From: Caldilineaceae bacterium
GTDB taxonomy: Bacteria > Chloroflexota > Anaerolineae > Caldilineales > Caldilineaceae
Reading direction: 5' to 3'
Length of the DNA: 64,000 bases
Assembly (NCBI GenBank): GCA_011523365.1
Contig: WTGY01000020.1
Coordinates: forward strand, 1-64,000
Below, piece after piece: positions 37,845-46,843 of this stretch (positions are counted from its first letter, which is position 1; the number at the start of each line of letters is the position of its first letter). A model generated the notes under the pieces. It saw only the letters and a program-made list of their open reading frames with translations. It was not told where the DNA came from and made no database searches. The translations under genes were made by a program, and so were the position numbers.

Positions 37845-39149
37845 TCAATCATGGGTTACGAAGTCATGCGGCGCGGCGTTGAGAATCGGCGCCGCGTAGA
37901 GTTCGATGCCCAATTGCTCCAGCGCCTTCAGAAACTGATCGTCTTCGATCATGCCGAACTGATCAGCTTTCAGATTTCTGAGCAGATCGGCACTTACGTG
38001 CTTGGAGCTAGGCGGCTGCGTGACTTCCAGATCGGGGGTCACTCCCTGACCCTTGATCAGATTGCCATCGGGTGTGAGCCAGTTGGTTACGCCCAGGAGG
38101 ATTGCTGATCCGTCGCTGAGGCCAAACTGGTTGAGTACGGTGCCAGTACCAAAGGTTGTTTCGCCGATCAGTAAGGCGCGTTCGTTTTCTTTGAGGGCGC
38201 CTGCGGTGATTTCGCCTGCACTGGCAGTGCTCTTGTTGATCAGGACGACCAGCGGCATTTCCCTGGCATAGCCCAGGCCGCGTGAGCGATGGACGGTCTG
38301 ATTCTGATTTGCGTCCGTTTCAATCAATATCAGATCGCCCTTAGGCAGAAACTGGCTGTTGGCCTGGATGGCCTGTTGCAGAAACCCACCCGGATTATTG
38401 CGCAAGTCCAAAATGATGCCTTGGTTGGATTGGGCTTCTGAAATCTCGCGAAGGGCGGCTTCCAATTCCCTGTCCACACTAGCGGTAAACTGCGAGATTC
38501 TGATATAGGATATGTCGGTGTTGGGGATCGGGCTCCAACTCACGCTCGGCACCTCTATCCGGGCGCGAGTGATCAATACCTGTAGGGGTTCCCGGACTTC
38601 AGGGCGACGGACGGTCAGGACGACCTCTGAATTTGCCGGGCCGCGAACGAGAAAGATAACCTGATCCAACGATTTCCCCTCGACCGGATTACCATCCACT
38701 TCCAGAATAACATCGCCGGCCAGAATGCCCGCCTGTTCGGCGGGCGAGCCGTCAATTGGGGCTACGATCAGGACCTCGCCTTCTTCCATGGAAACATAGG
38801 CGCCGATTCCTTCGAATGAGCCTTCAAGGCTAGTTTGGTGGAACCGTACGGCATCGGGGGAGAGGAAAGTTGTGTGGCCTTCATCACCCAAAGAGGCAAG
38901 CATTCCTTCGATAGCGCCGTAAGTCATGGCGGCGAAGTCGACCCGCTCGCGGTCGACAAAGTGAGCGACGACGTAATCCCAAGCCTCCCAGAAGATGAGG
39001 AACTGGGAGGGGCGCTCCTCAGCGGCCATCGCTGAGCGGATTGAAAAGCCGGAAATATTTCCGCCGACAAATGCCAACGCCGTCAGCCAAAAGATTACCG
39101 CAGACAGGGCGACCCGCCTGGCAAATTTGATTCGGGCTGGTCGTATCAT
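37845..39149 (-). CDS. Carboxy-terminal processing protease, S41 family
   Basis: A 434-residue CtpA/Prc-type peptidase anchored or exported by one N-terminal hydrophobic segment (about 12-35). The PDZ domain covers about 125-210 (GSPAEQAGILAGDVILEVDG). The catalytic serine lies in NKSTASAGEI and the lysine in GALKEN further on. It cleaves C-terminal tails of periplasmic or envelope proteins. Length and domain order are normal. Confidence 0.93.
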   Translation of the reverse strand: MIRPARIKFARRVALSAVIFWLTALAFVGGNISGFSIRSAMAAEERPSQFLIFWEAWDYVVAHFVDRERVDFAAMTYGAIEGMLASLGDEGHTTFLSPDAVRFHQTSLEGSFEGIGAYVSMEEGEVLIVAPIDGSPAEQAGILAGDVILEVDGNPVEGKSLDQVIFLVRGPANSEVVLTVRRPEVREPLQVLITRARIEVPSVSWSPIPNTDISYIRISQFTASVDRELEAALREISEAQSNQGIILDLRNNPGGFLQQAIQANSQFLPKGDLILIETDANQNQTVHRSRGLGYAREMPLVVLINKSTASAGEITAGALKENERALLIGETTFGTGTVLNQFGLSDGSAILLGVTNWLTPDGNLIKGQGVTPDLEVTQPPSSKHVSADLLRNLKADQFGMIEDDQFLKALEQLGIELYAAPILNAAPHDFVTHD

Positions 39150-39500
39150 TCCATAGGTTCCATTGATGCGCTCGGCGAGACTTGCCCTTGAAGATTGTAA
39201 GTGACAGTCGCGGATTGACTATGTTCTTTAGAAAGCAACATTAAAAAGTATCGGTTAAGCACACGGTTTTGGCAAGCAAAGAAAGGGGTTTCCGGCCTAC
39301 GCCGGGACTACGGTGTGCCAATGATTTTTGTCCATCATTGGACCAGCAGTTTACAGCTTGAGTTGGGGCGAAGTCAGGGAGTGAGAATGGGGTTTGGAGA
39401 GAGGGAGGTTATCGGGTGGCTCACCGTTTTGGGGTAGAGGTACAGTCCATGTCCAGGTCGGAGTCCCAGAAGCCTTGAAATAGCATACTTCAAACCAATG

Positions 39501-39561
39501 GGGACAGAAACTGTCCCTTGATCATGGCGGTGAACCCGGCAGCCCGATCAAGGGACAGTTT
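39501..39561. repeat. Nested inverted repeat, possible REP or MITE element
   Basis: AAACTGTCCCTTGATC at 39508-39523 pairs perfectly over 16 bases with 39546-39561, with a 22-base loop. The left arm also folds on itself as GGGACAG-AAA-CTGTCCC. Such GGGACAG/CTGTCCC units are typical of REP-like elements. Apart from this, 39150-39778 has no recognisable gene. Confidence 0.6.
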
Positions 39562-39778
39562 TCATTGCGTATTAGGCTGCGTAGAGCAATCCCAGTTCCG
39601 AGTCCAGCAGCCGTTTAGAAATAGTGTGTCAAATGGCGCCACACTATGCCGGCAGGAGACAGGAGTTGGAGCAGGGCTGCACCGCACGCGCCTCAAGAAT
39701 TTGGGGTAAGCCGCCGACGGTTGCGCTCTCCTTGCAGTGAGCTTGGCAACGCCGACGGTTACGAACCCCTTGCTACGC

Positions 39779-40315
39779 TTAGTTCATGCTGATCGAAATC
39801 GAGCCAGAATCCTGCGCAACACTGACGCTGGCCGGGAGCATAATGTTCTGGGCCAAGACAGCGTTGATCTGCGCATTGACCGGAGCGAGCAGAGCGCCAC
39901 CCACAGCCATGCCGCCGGCGCCGGCCGACTGGAGATCCACCATCAGATGACCGTCGCTCACCATCAGGTTGCCGACGAGGTCGACGGTGTTGCCCATCAT
40001 GCTGACGCCGTCCTTCAGGGTGACGCGGAAGTGCATGGCATCGGGCTCAATCCAGACCATTACGGAATCAACCGGCTGATTCGGGCCACTGTTGGCTTCG
40101 AGAGCCTTGGTCACGTAGCTGCTGAACTCAGACTCGCTCAGCATGACCTCGCCCATAGTCAGTGCGCCAATCAGGGCATCCTGGGCCGACAGGGCCGCCT
40201 CGTGAGAGATCTCAACGTCTCGGTCGGGCGGAGCAGCCGGCGCGGTGCACGCACTAAGAACTACCAGCAGCAGAGACAGTACAACGAGTGAAATGAGTGG
40301 GGTTCGTTTGTTCAT
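39779..40315 (-). CDS. Hypothetical lipoprotein
   Basis: A 178-residue protein with a signal sequence and lipobox VLSA-C at about residue 22. The remainder is a mixed-polarity domain with hydrophobic alternation (PDAMHFRVTLKDG, VDLVGNLMVSDGHLMVDL), suggesting a beta-rich lipid- or ligand-binding fold. It is not recognised as a named family. AAGGAG precedes the ATG. It stands alone, downstream of paired direct repeats. Confidence 0.65.
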   Translation of the reverse strand: MNKRTPLISLVVLSLLLVVLSACTAPAAPPDRDVEISHEAALSAQDALIGALTMGEVMLSESEFSSYVTKALEANSGPNQPVDSVMVWIEPDAMHFRVTLKDGVSMMGNTVDLVGNLMVSDGHLMVDLQSAGAGGMAVGGALLAPVNAQINAVLAQNIMLPASVSVAQDSGSISISMN

Positions 40316-40417
40316 GGTTCTGTTGCTCCTTGAGAGAATTGGGTTAAGGGAACTTTACTCTTGATCTCATCACAAATTGATAGAGAAACAATTAAATGAT
40401 GACCATGAGCTATATCG

Positions 40418-40556
40418 TCTCACAAGAACAGAGCAAGTGCAAATCCGAAAAAAGCGGAACGGCGGCCTCGGGATCGACTTCTTCTCAAACTAGTCAGGGA
40501 GGCTGATATATGGGTAAGCGGCCCTATTTTCTCACAAGAACAGATCTTGTACAAGT
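40418..40556. repeat. Two direct repeats upstream of the lipoprotein gene
   Basis: TCTCACAAGAACAGA occurs at 40418-40432 and again at 40530-40544, each followed 13-14 bases later by GAAAAA. The second copy forms a hairpin, ACAAGA-ACAGA-TCTTGT. The surrounding gap 40316-40866 has no supported gene. Confidence 0.55.
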
Positions 40557-40866
40557 TGAAAAAATCAGGGGACGCCTACTAGAACGTGCCACTCTTTCTT
40601 CGAGCCTATTGGCTCCCGAAATCGCGGTCTTGCTTCTGCCAACTCTTTGATGACTGTGTGATCTCCGCAGGAGTCTGGCGCCGGGTTGCGCCCAGGGAGA
40701 GTTCATCAGGCACAATAATACACTTGACGGGCAAGGCTGTCAAACCTGAAGATTCCAAAGGCGAAAACTGATTTTGGGCAGGCAGTTGACTCGGAATCCA
40801 GGCATTTGACGTGCATTTCGAAAACTGGCACCCAAACTACAGTTGACTTCTGGGCCGAGAAAACGA

Positions 40867-41829
40867 TCATACCTGGTTTTCCACCATACTGCAATCGCCT
40901 GGGAATTCGATTTCTATGGTGATGTGTGTAAGGTGCAGGCCGACCAGCTCTTCGCGCGCCCGCTGTTTGATCTCTCGAATCTTGTTATGGTCGGCTGACT
41001 GGCTGACGACCAGATGGGTGGACAGTACGTGATGGTCGCCGTCGAGAGACCAGAGATGGGTATGGTGTGAGTCTTCGACGGCGTCAATGTTGCGCAGGCG
41101 CTGGTCCAGTTGCGACAGGTCAACTCCTTCCGGGGCTGCCTGCAAGAACAGTTCGGCCGTCTTTTTCAGGTGCCCCAGGACATTGTAAAGAATGTAGAGA
41201 GTGATAAGCAGGGACAGGATAGAGTCCAGAATGTACAGATCGACGAAGAGCAGTGTTATGCCGACGATTAGGACGGCGACCCATCCGAGCACGTCTTCCA
41301 GCAGGTGCCACATGGCGACCTTGGCGTTCAAAGTGCCGCCGCCTTGGAGGCGCCATGCGGCTGCACCGTTTACGGCGATACCGCCCAGAGCAAGCAAAAT
41401 CATGCCGGGAGCGTTGGTGGCTTCCGGGTTGAGCAGACGGGGGATGGCCTCAGCCAGAACGAACAGCCCTCCGGCGATAAGGACAGTGGCATTAATGAAG
41501 GCGGCGAGCAGTGAGAGGCGGCCGTATCCGTAGGAGTAGCGCACCGGCGCTTCTTTGGCGGCCTGCTTTTCCAGGCCCCAGGCCATACCCAGCGCAATGG
41601 AGTCGCCGAGGTCGTGTACGGCGTCGGAAAGTATGGCGACACTGTTGGTCAGGTATGCACCTATGATTTCAATGACAGTGAAGCCGAGATTGAGGAAGAA
41701 CGCGGTGCGCAGGTTGGTTGAATCGCCGTGGTGGTGGTGGTGGTGGTGATGGGCGTGGCCGTGGCTGTGGCCGTGCACATGGCCGTTGTTGTGGTCGTGC
41801 TCGTGGTAGCGGCTGTGCCCTTGTCCCAT
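40867..41829 (-). CDS. Cation diffusion facilitator metal exporter
   Basis: A 320-residue CDF-family antiporter, probably exporting zinc or a related divalent cation in exchange for protons. A cytoplasmic His-rich N-terminus has eight consecutive histidines near residue 30. Six transmembrane helices follow, with metal-site motifs HDLGD in helix 2 and HLLED in helix 5, and a C-terminal cytoplasmic domain (about 225-320). This matches CzcD/ZitB-type proteins. No metal-responsive regulator is adjacent. Confidence 0.93.
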   Translation of the reverse strand: MGQGHSRYHEHDHNNGHVHGHSHGHAHHHHHHHHGDSTNLRTAFFLNLGFTVIEIIGAYLTNSVAILSDAVHDLGDSIALGMAWGLEKQAAKEAPVRYSYGYGRLSLLAAFINATVLIAGGLFVLAEAIPRLLNPEATNAPGMILLALGGIAVNGAAAWRLQGGGTLNAKVAMWHLLEDVLGWVAVLIVGITLLFVDLYILDSILSLLITLYILYNVLGHLKKTAELFLQAAPEGVDLSQLDQRLRNIDAVEDSHHTHLWSLDGDHHVLSTHLVVSQSADHNKIREIKQRAREELVGLHLTHITIEIEFPGDCSMVENQV

Positions 41830-42256
41830 CCGAAGCCCCCTGGACCTTATGCGTCATACAACAAGCGGGCGGTGCGAAGTCCATTGCAGACCAATGTTGC
41901 ACTAACTGGACGCATTTGACCAAAAGCTGAAAGGGCATTCGCCCTGACATTCTTAGCGGGCAGAGATGCGTCTTGTTGGACATTCGCCAGAGGCGACCTG
42001 GCGGAATAACATGGATCAGCGCCAGCCCGCACCCAGTCAAGGTTTGTTCTGGGAGGAGTTGCGAGTACCGGATTGCGTTCGGTTGCATTGCAGGCCAGCC
42101 CGGAGAAACTGGCTCTGCGGCTTGTTTCTGTCACGTGCGATGTCGACATGGTGAGTGGCGTTCCGGCGGCAGTGGCCGTCACACGTGCAAAATCGGTTGT
42201 TGGTGCAACAGAACAGGGGAAGGATTGCGGCGGGGAGGTGGGCCAAATCCTATTAT
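41830..42256. other. Intergenic region without recognised content
   Basis: Short overlapping ORFs exist on both strands but none has a family resemblance or a good ribosome-binding site. No repeat shared with the rest of the window was seen. Confidence 0.5.
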
Positions 42257-42391
42257 TCAGGCTTTGGTAACCACGTCTTCTTTGCGTTTGCCGAGCAGAC
42301 GGCGAGCGTCGCGCAGGCTGAAGAACAGCAGCGCGGCCGCTGCAGTCAGACTCAACAGGAGGACAAGCTGCAGAAAGGCTACAATTTCCAT
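42257..42391 (-). CDS. Small single-pass membrane protein
   Basis: A 44-residue ORF: a hydrophobic segment of about 20 residues (IVAFLQLVLLLSLTAAAALL) followed by a basic tail (RDARRLLGKRKED). The positive-inside pattern places the C-terminus in the cytoplasm. The ribosome-binding site is weak (GGAAAAC). There is no known family; the composition argues for a real protein but chance cannot be excluded. Confidence 0.4.
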   Translation of the reverse strand: MEIVAFLQLVLLLSLTAAAALLFFSLRDARRLLGKRKEDVVTKA

Positions 42392-42607
42392 TTTGGTTTT
42401 CCGAATCGAATCTGTTCGAAAGGTGGTCGACTGGTTACGAAATACTGGCCGAGTAATCAACGGCGAAACCCTGCGGGTGAGAAACAGTATAGCACGGTGG
42501 ATCGGGATGGGCGCCTGAGTTTGAGCGCATTTTGTCGCTGTAGGGGTAAAGAGAAACTCGAAGCGGGGTTAACAGACGAATTAACCCAGGTTAACAGTCC
42601 GGATGAG

Positions 42608-43486
42608 TCAGAACAGCGATAGCTGGCCGCTGTCCTCCTCGCCGGCGGGCTTCACAGTTGCGGGATTCCAGTCGGGGAGGGGCAGGTACTGGCTGACACG
42701 GTCGCGCAAGCGGCGCACGGATGCCGGGGCGTGGCCTTCGAAGGGGTTGTGGACGTAGCAGTATACGTCTGTGCCGTCTTTGAGCAGGTCGGCGATGCGT
42801 TTGGCCCATTTGTCCAGCAACTCTTCCTGGGGACGCCGGATAAGTTTGTCGTCAGGAAGCGGATCGCGGTCGTTACCGATGAGGCGAATGTGGAGAGGAA
42901 GGCGTGTGCCGGTGCTCTCGGCAGCGGTCTGCCAGTTGGCAAATGTGTCGGGCTGGCCGGTTCGTTCGACGACGACGAAACGGATTCCCCGTTCCAGCAG
43001 GAAGCGGGCGAAGGCTGTGGTCATGAGATCGAAGGCGCGGACTTCAACGGAGAGGCGAATCTCCGGCGCGTTTGTGGCGAGGCCATCAACGAAGGCGGCC
43101 AGACGGCGGCCGTCGCTGTTGCGGGTGAAGGTCGCTGGGAACTGAATGAGGCCGGGGGCAGCGGCGGAACCGAGCGAACGCAGCACATCCAAATAGGCGG
43201 TCGTTGTCTGCTCTACACTCACGAGTCTCTTTTCGTGGGTAATTTCCCGGGGGGCTTTCAAGGAAAAGGTGAACTGGTCGGGCACGCTTTCGAGCCAGTT
43301 CAACAGGGTCTTGGGCGCAGGCAGGGCGTAGAAGCTGGTATTGGCTTCGACGCTATTGAACTGCGTCGCGTAATAGCTGAGCTGCTGATCGGCCGCAGTT
43401 TGGGAGGGATAGAAGACGCCGCGCCAGTCAGGAAAGCTCCATGATGAGGTTCCGATGTGCAAGGATCCTGCTGTTTCGGTCTTCAT
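42608..43486 (-). CDS. DUF72 (YecE-like) TIM-barrel protein
   Basis: A 292-residue member of the DUF72 family. Recognisable are GTSSWSFPDWRGVFYP at the start, YATQFNSVEANTSFYALP, and FTFSLKAPREITHEKRL. The fold is a TIM barrel; the biochemical function of the family is not established. ATG at 43486 is preferred, with GGAGC upstream, over 43540. It is divergent from the ammonium transporter; the 381-base gap between them shows no recognised element apart from the transporter's ribosome-binding site. Confidence 0.88.
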   Translation of the reverse strand: MKTETAGSLHIGTSSWSFPDWRGVFYPSQTAADQQLSYYATQFNSVEANTSFYALPAPKTLLNWLESVPDQFTFSLKAPREITHEKRLVSVEQTTTAYLDVLRSLGSAAAPGLIQFPATFTRNSDGRRLAAFVDGLATNAPEIRLSVEVRAFDLMTTAFARFLLERGIRFVVVERTGQPDTFANWQTAAESTGTRLPLHIRLIGNDRDPLPDDKLIRRPQEELLDKWAKRIADLLKDGTDVYCYVHNPFEGHAPASVRRLRDRVSQYLPLPDWNPATVKPAGEEDSGQLSLF

Positions 43487-43867
43487 TTGCTCCAAAATTG
43501 GGACTGAGACCGGCATTGGCCGGTTGTAAGGTAGCGCCATTTCACAGACGCAAATTTGTTATGTGCAACATGCACAAAAAGGTGTTTTCAATTTCATGCA
43601 GGATCGTCAGTGGAATCTCTCTTTCGATCGGGTATCCTTGCTGGCAATGGCTGGCTTGTGAAGATTCTGAGGCGCCGGCTCTGCGCTCAGGGAGCGCACT
43701 GCTGTGTCATTCGGTAGTGGAATCACAGGCCCTTATGTTTGGATTGGCTCATCTGCGCCACGGGTTACGCGGGCTGCAACTCAAGCCAGGGGAGCGGCCG
43801 CCGCGGCACTAGTGGAGCAGAAGGGCAGTATTATTTCAGGTCTCACTTGAGGAAGGAGAACTTTTCG

Positions 43868-45205
43868 ATGTCACTGTTTGTACGTGCAATGAAACACGGC
43901 TCGAAGTTGCGGGCGATACCGCTCGCCGTTCTTGGGCTGCTTGTCTTCGCCCCATCTGCATTTGCCCAAGATGCGGCGCCGTTTACGACGGATGAAGTTG
44001 CCTATTCGATTGACAACTTGATCCTGTTTGTCTCTGCGGTGCTGGTGCTGTTTATGCAGGCTGGCTTCGCAATGGTCGAGGCGGGTTTCAATTCGGCCAA
44101 GAATACCGTGAACATTATGTTCAAGAACATCATTGACCTGGCAAGTGGTGTTTTCTTCTATTTCCTGATTGGCTACAGCATTATGTACGGTGCGCCCTTG
44201 CTCGGGGGATTCCTGGGATTTGGTGGGTTGGGAGTCTCGATGGAAGCGCCGGAAGCGGTGGCTGGTAACCTGAACCCTCAAGTTGACTTTCTGTTCCAAG
44301 TAGTCTTCGCGGCAACGGCGGCTACAATTGTGTCTGGTGCCGTAGCCGGGCGCATGAAGATATCAGGCTACCTGATTTACAGTATCGTCCTGACCGCCAT
44401 TATCTACCCTGTTAGCGGCTATTGGAAATGGGGCGGAGGCTGGTTGGACCAGATGGGATTCTATGACTTTGCCGGGTCTTTGGTTGTTCATGCCGTGGGC
44501 GGTTTCGCGGCCCTGGCTGCTGTCATTGTGCTCGGCCCGCGTATTGGGCGATTCGGCGGCGGTTCGACCAATCCGCTGCCCCCCAGCAACATGGCGATGG
44601 CAGCGCTGGGCGTCTTCATTCTGTGGGTTGGCTGGTACGGGTTCAATCCGGGCAGTCAGCTTGCCTTTACGGGTGCGGTCAATACGGATGCGGTTATGCT
44701 GATCGCGACGAACACGACGTTGGCAGCTGCAACAGGAACATTGCTGGCGATGATCTACGGTTGGGTCAAAACAGGCAAGCCGAACCTGAGCTACACGCTG
44801 AACGGTGCACTGGGCGGTCTGGTCGGCATCACCGCAAACTGTGATTCGGTCAACAACGTTGAGGCTCTGATCATCGGCGCTGTTGCCGGTGTTCTGGTAT
44901 GCGTAGGCATGGAGGCACTGGAGAACTTCAAGATCGACGACGCAGTTGGCGCGTGGCCGGTACACGGGCTGTGCGGAATCTGGGGCGGGATTGCCACCGG
45001 CATCTTCGGAGGCCACCCACTTATTGCGCAGATCGTGGGTTCGATAGCGATTCCGGTGTGGGCTTTTGTTGCCGGTTACATTCTCTTCACTGTCATCAAG
45101 GCGCTGGGCGTGCTGCGCGTATCCCCGGAGGAGGAGCAGGCTGGTCTGGACCTTTCCGAGCATGGGGTGGGCGCCTATCATCTGGTTGGAGAGGAGACGG
45201 GCTGA
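43868..45205 (+). CDS. amt: Ammonium transporter
   Basis: A 445-residue Amt/Mep/Rh channel protein with a cleavable signal (ending about PSAFA-Q) and 11 transmembrane helices. Signature segments are GFAMVEAGFNSAKNTVNIMFKN, the first pore histidine in SLVVHAVGG, and the second in WPVHGLCGIWGG. AAGGAG supports the ATG at 43868. No glnK/PII gene lies next to it, so control partners must be elsewhere. A strong terminator follows. Confidence 0.95.
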   Translation: MSLFVRAMKHGSKLRAIPLAVLGLLVFAPSAFAQDAAPFTTDEVAYSIDNLILFVSAVLVLFMQAGFAMVEAGFNSAKNTVNIMFKNIIDLASGVFFYFLIGYSIMYGAPLLGGFLGFGGLGVSMEAPEAVAGNLNPQVDFLFQVVFAATAATIVSGAVAGRMKISGYLIYSIVLTAIIYPVSGYWKWGGGWLDQMGFYDFAGSLVVHAVGGFAALAAVIVLGPRIGRFGGGSTNPLPPSNMAMAALGVFILWVGWYGFNPGSQLAFTGAVNTDAVMLIATNTTLAAATGTLLAMIYGWVKTGKPNLSYTLNGALGGLVGITANCDSVNNVEALIIGAVAGVLVCVGMEALENFKIDDAVGAWPVHGLCGIWGGIATGIFGGHPLIAQIVGSIAIPVWAFVAGYILFTVIKALGVLRVSPEEEQAGLDLSEHGVGAYHLVGEETG

Positions 45206-45310
45206 GCCGACTTGATTCAGAGGGGGACCTTGTTTTTGGGATGATGCTCAGAACTACGTAAGTTCAGAGCGGAAAATGGTTCCGCTTCCGTATATCTGAT
45301 TGAAGACTGA

Positions 45311-45365
45311 CAGGGAGCGTCCCTCTCGCGGAGTTTCTGATGGCGAGAGGGACGCTCCCTGTTTT
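45311..45365 (+). terminator. Rho-independent terminator of the ammonium transporter
   Basis: A perfect 19-bp stem (45311-45329 with 45343-45361), a 13-base loop, then TTTT at 45362-45365. It is 105 bases past the transporter stop. Confidence 0.85.
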
Positions 45366-45393
45366 GAGGTACCCAATAAGCCATGTCCTGTGA

Positions 45394-45720
45394 GTGTACG
45401 GTGTGCGGTCTGCCTGGGCGGAATGTACCGTCAGTATTTCAGTAGGGGGCTTCGATGGTCATAGCGGTGAACGTTGGGGATATATGGGAGATGCCTCGCC
45501 TGTCTTGCCTGCGCTGACACATACTCGGAATCTACCAGGAGGCGGGGGGAAGTTCTGGTCGCCGCGGGTCGCCAAGGTTGAATTGCGCTCAAACTCGGTG
45601 CGGCGCGAGGTTGTAGGAGAGGGGGCGTTGCGGGGGCGGAGCCCCCGCACAAGGGAGGCCGCTTGCGGCCGACCGCCCAGAAATGCAGTAGTCAGTGATC
45701 AGTGGTCAGTGAAAGCTGCG
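45394..45720 (+). repeat. About 300-bp dispersed repeat, copy D
   Basis: Copy of the element at 35284-35580, same orientation. It has the shared left part (45394-45540), the palindromic part with stem GCGGGGGC/GCCCCCGC (about 45616-45682), and a tail with TCAGTGATCAGTGGTCAGT that is absent from copy C. The gap 45206-46119 otherwise holds only the upstream terminator. Confidence 0.8.
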
Positions 45721-46119
45721 CTTGAAGGAGGACAGGTGTGAAGAGGGGAGACTTCGCCTGCCTCGTCCGGCGCCGCGCACTGCAAAAGGCTTAGTCGTTG
45801 CGTTTTCAGCATCCTACCGGTCAGTGCCGGACTCAGGAGGGCTGTTGCTGAGCTTACGCCGGCCGGAGCGCGGATTCCGGGCGTTGACACAGGTTTTTCA
45901 CCTTGTATAATCACAGTCCAGTGGGAATTCTTCGATAGCGCGTTCGCTTCGAGCCGGCAGAGAAGTGCTCTGTTTTCGCGGCAAGAGACAGAAAGATCAC
46001 CGTCTTTCCCGCCCGTGGCTGCGCCCGAAGGTACCAAGCTCCTCTACGAAACCCCTGGCAGATGCTCCCAGGCTCACTCACCGTGGTCCCAGACATGACA
46101 ACCGAGTTGGAAGGATTCC

Positions 46120-46737
46120 ATGGAGAATCGGGCAATGATACGTAACAGTTTTGACGTGGGTCCGGAAGGCTGGCATTCGTACGACTACCACGGCGAGATC
46201 GTGACGGGGGCGGGCATTTTTGTGCTGACCACGTGGCAGAAGGAGGGAGGCGTCGATGGCGGAGGATGCATTTGGGCTGACCAGTCGCGCTGGAGTACGG
46301 ACGTGCCTGAGAGGCCGATCTCGATTCTGGCACTGATTCATTACCGAAACTGGGTCGGGCTGGAACCCGTCGATCTGAGGGGTTGCGAGGTGTCGGTGTA
46401 CCTGAGGGGCGACGACCTGCGACTTTACGGCGCGGCGTGCTACTTCTGGGTACATGCCCCTGGTGTTCGCTGGCATTTTTCGGGCAATCCGGTCCCGATC
46501 GCTGAGGGGCAATGGGCGCGAGAGCCGAGCAGATTTCTCCTGGAGAACGACGAAACGCTGTGGCATCGCAGTTACAGCAGCGAAGAGTTCTGGCACCGCA
46601 GCTATCCAGAGGGCGGTCCACGACTCGACAGTGTGCTGGGTGATGTGCACAGTTATGGCTTTTCATTTGTCGGATTCAGCCGTGAGGTGCAGGGAAGACT
46701 GTCGATGGCGGAGTTTGAGATCCTGCCTAACAGATAG
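46120..46737 (+). CDS. Hypothetical protein, possibly carbohydrate-binding
   Basis: A 205-residue cytosolic-looking protein rich in Trp, Tyr and Gly (MIRNSFDVGPEGWHSYDYHG ... SVYLRGDDLRLYGAACYFWV). The pattern suggests a beta-sandwich of the lectin or carbohydrate-binding type. No signal peptide is present. GGAAGG precedes the ATG. It sits just ahead of two glycosidase-like genes in the same direction (107-base gap), so a role with them is likely but unproven. Confidence 0.55.
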   Translation: MENRAMIRNSFDVGPEGWHSYDYHGEIVTGAGIFVLTTWQKEGGVDGGGCIWADQSRWSTDVPERPISILALIHYRNWVGLEPVDLRGCEVSVYLRGDDLRLYGAACYFWVHAPGVRWHFSGNPVPIAEGQWAREPSRFLLENDETLWHRSYSSEEFWHRSYPEGGPRLDSVLGDVHSYGFSFVGFSREVQGRLSMAEFEILPNR

Positions 46738-46843
46738 ATGGAGAAGGGGGAAGGAGTGCGGTGAATGGGACAGGAGCTGCGGGCAGGCGAGTCAGGCTTA
46801 GCGTTTTTTTTGTTTGGTGTGTCGAATGGAAGGTAGAGACGAG

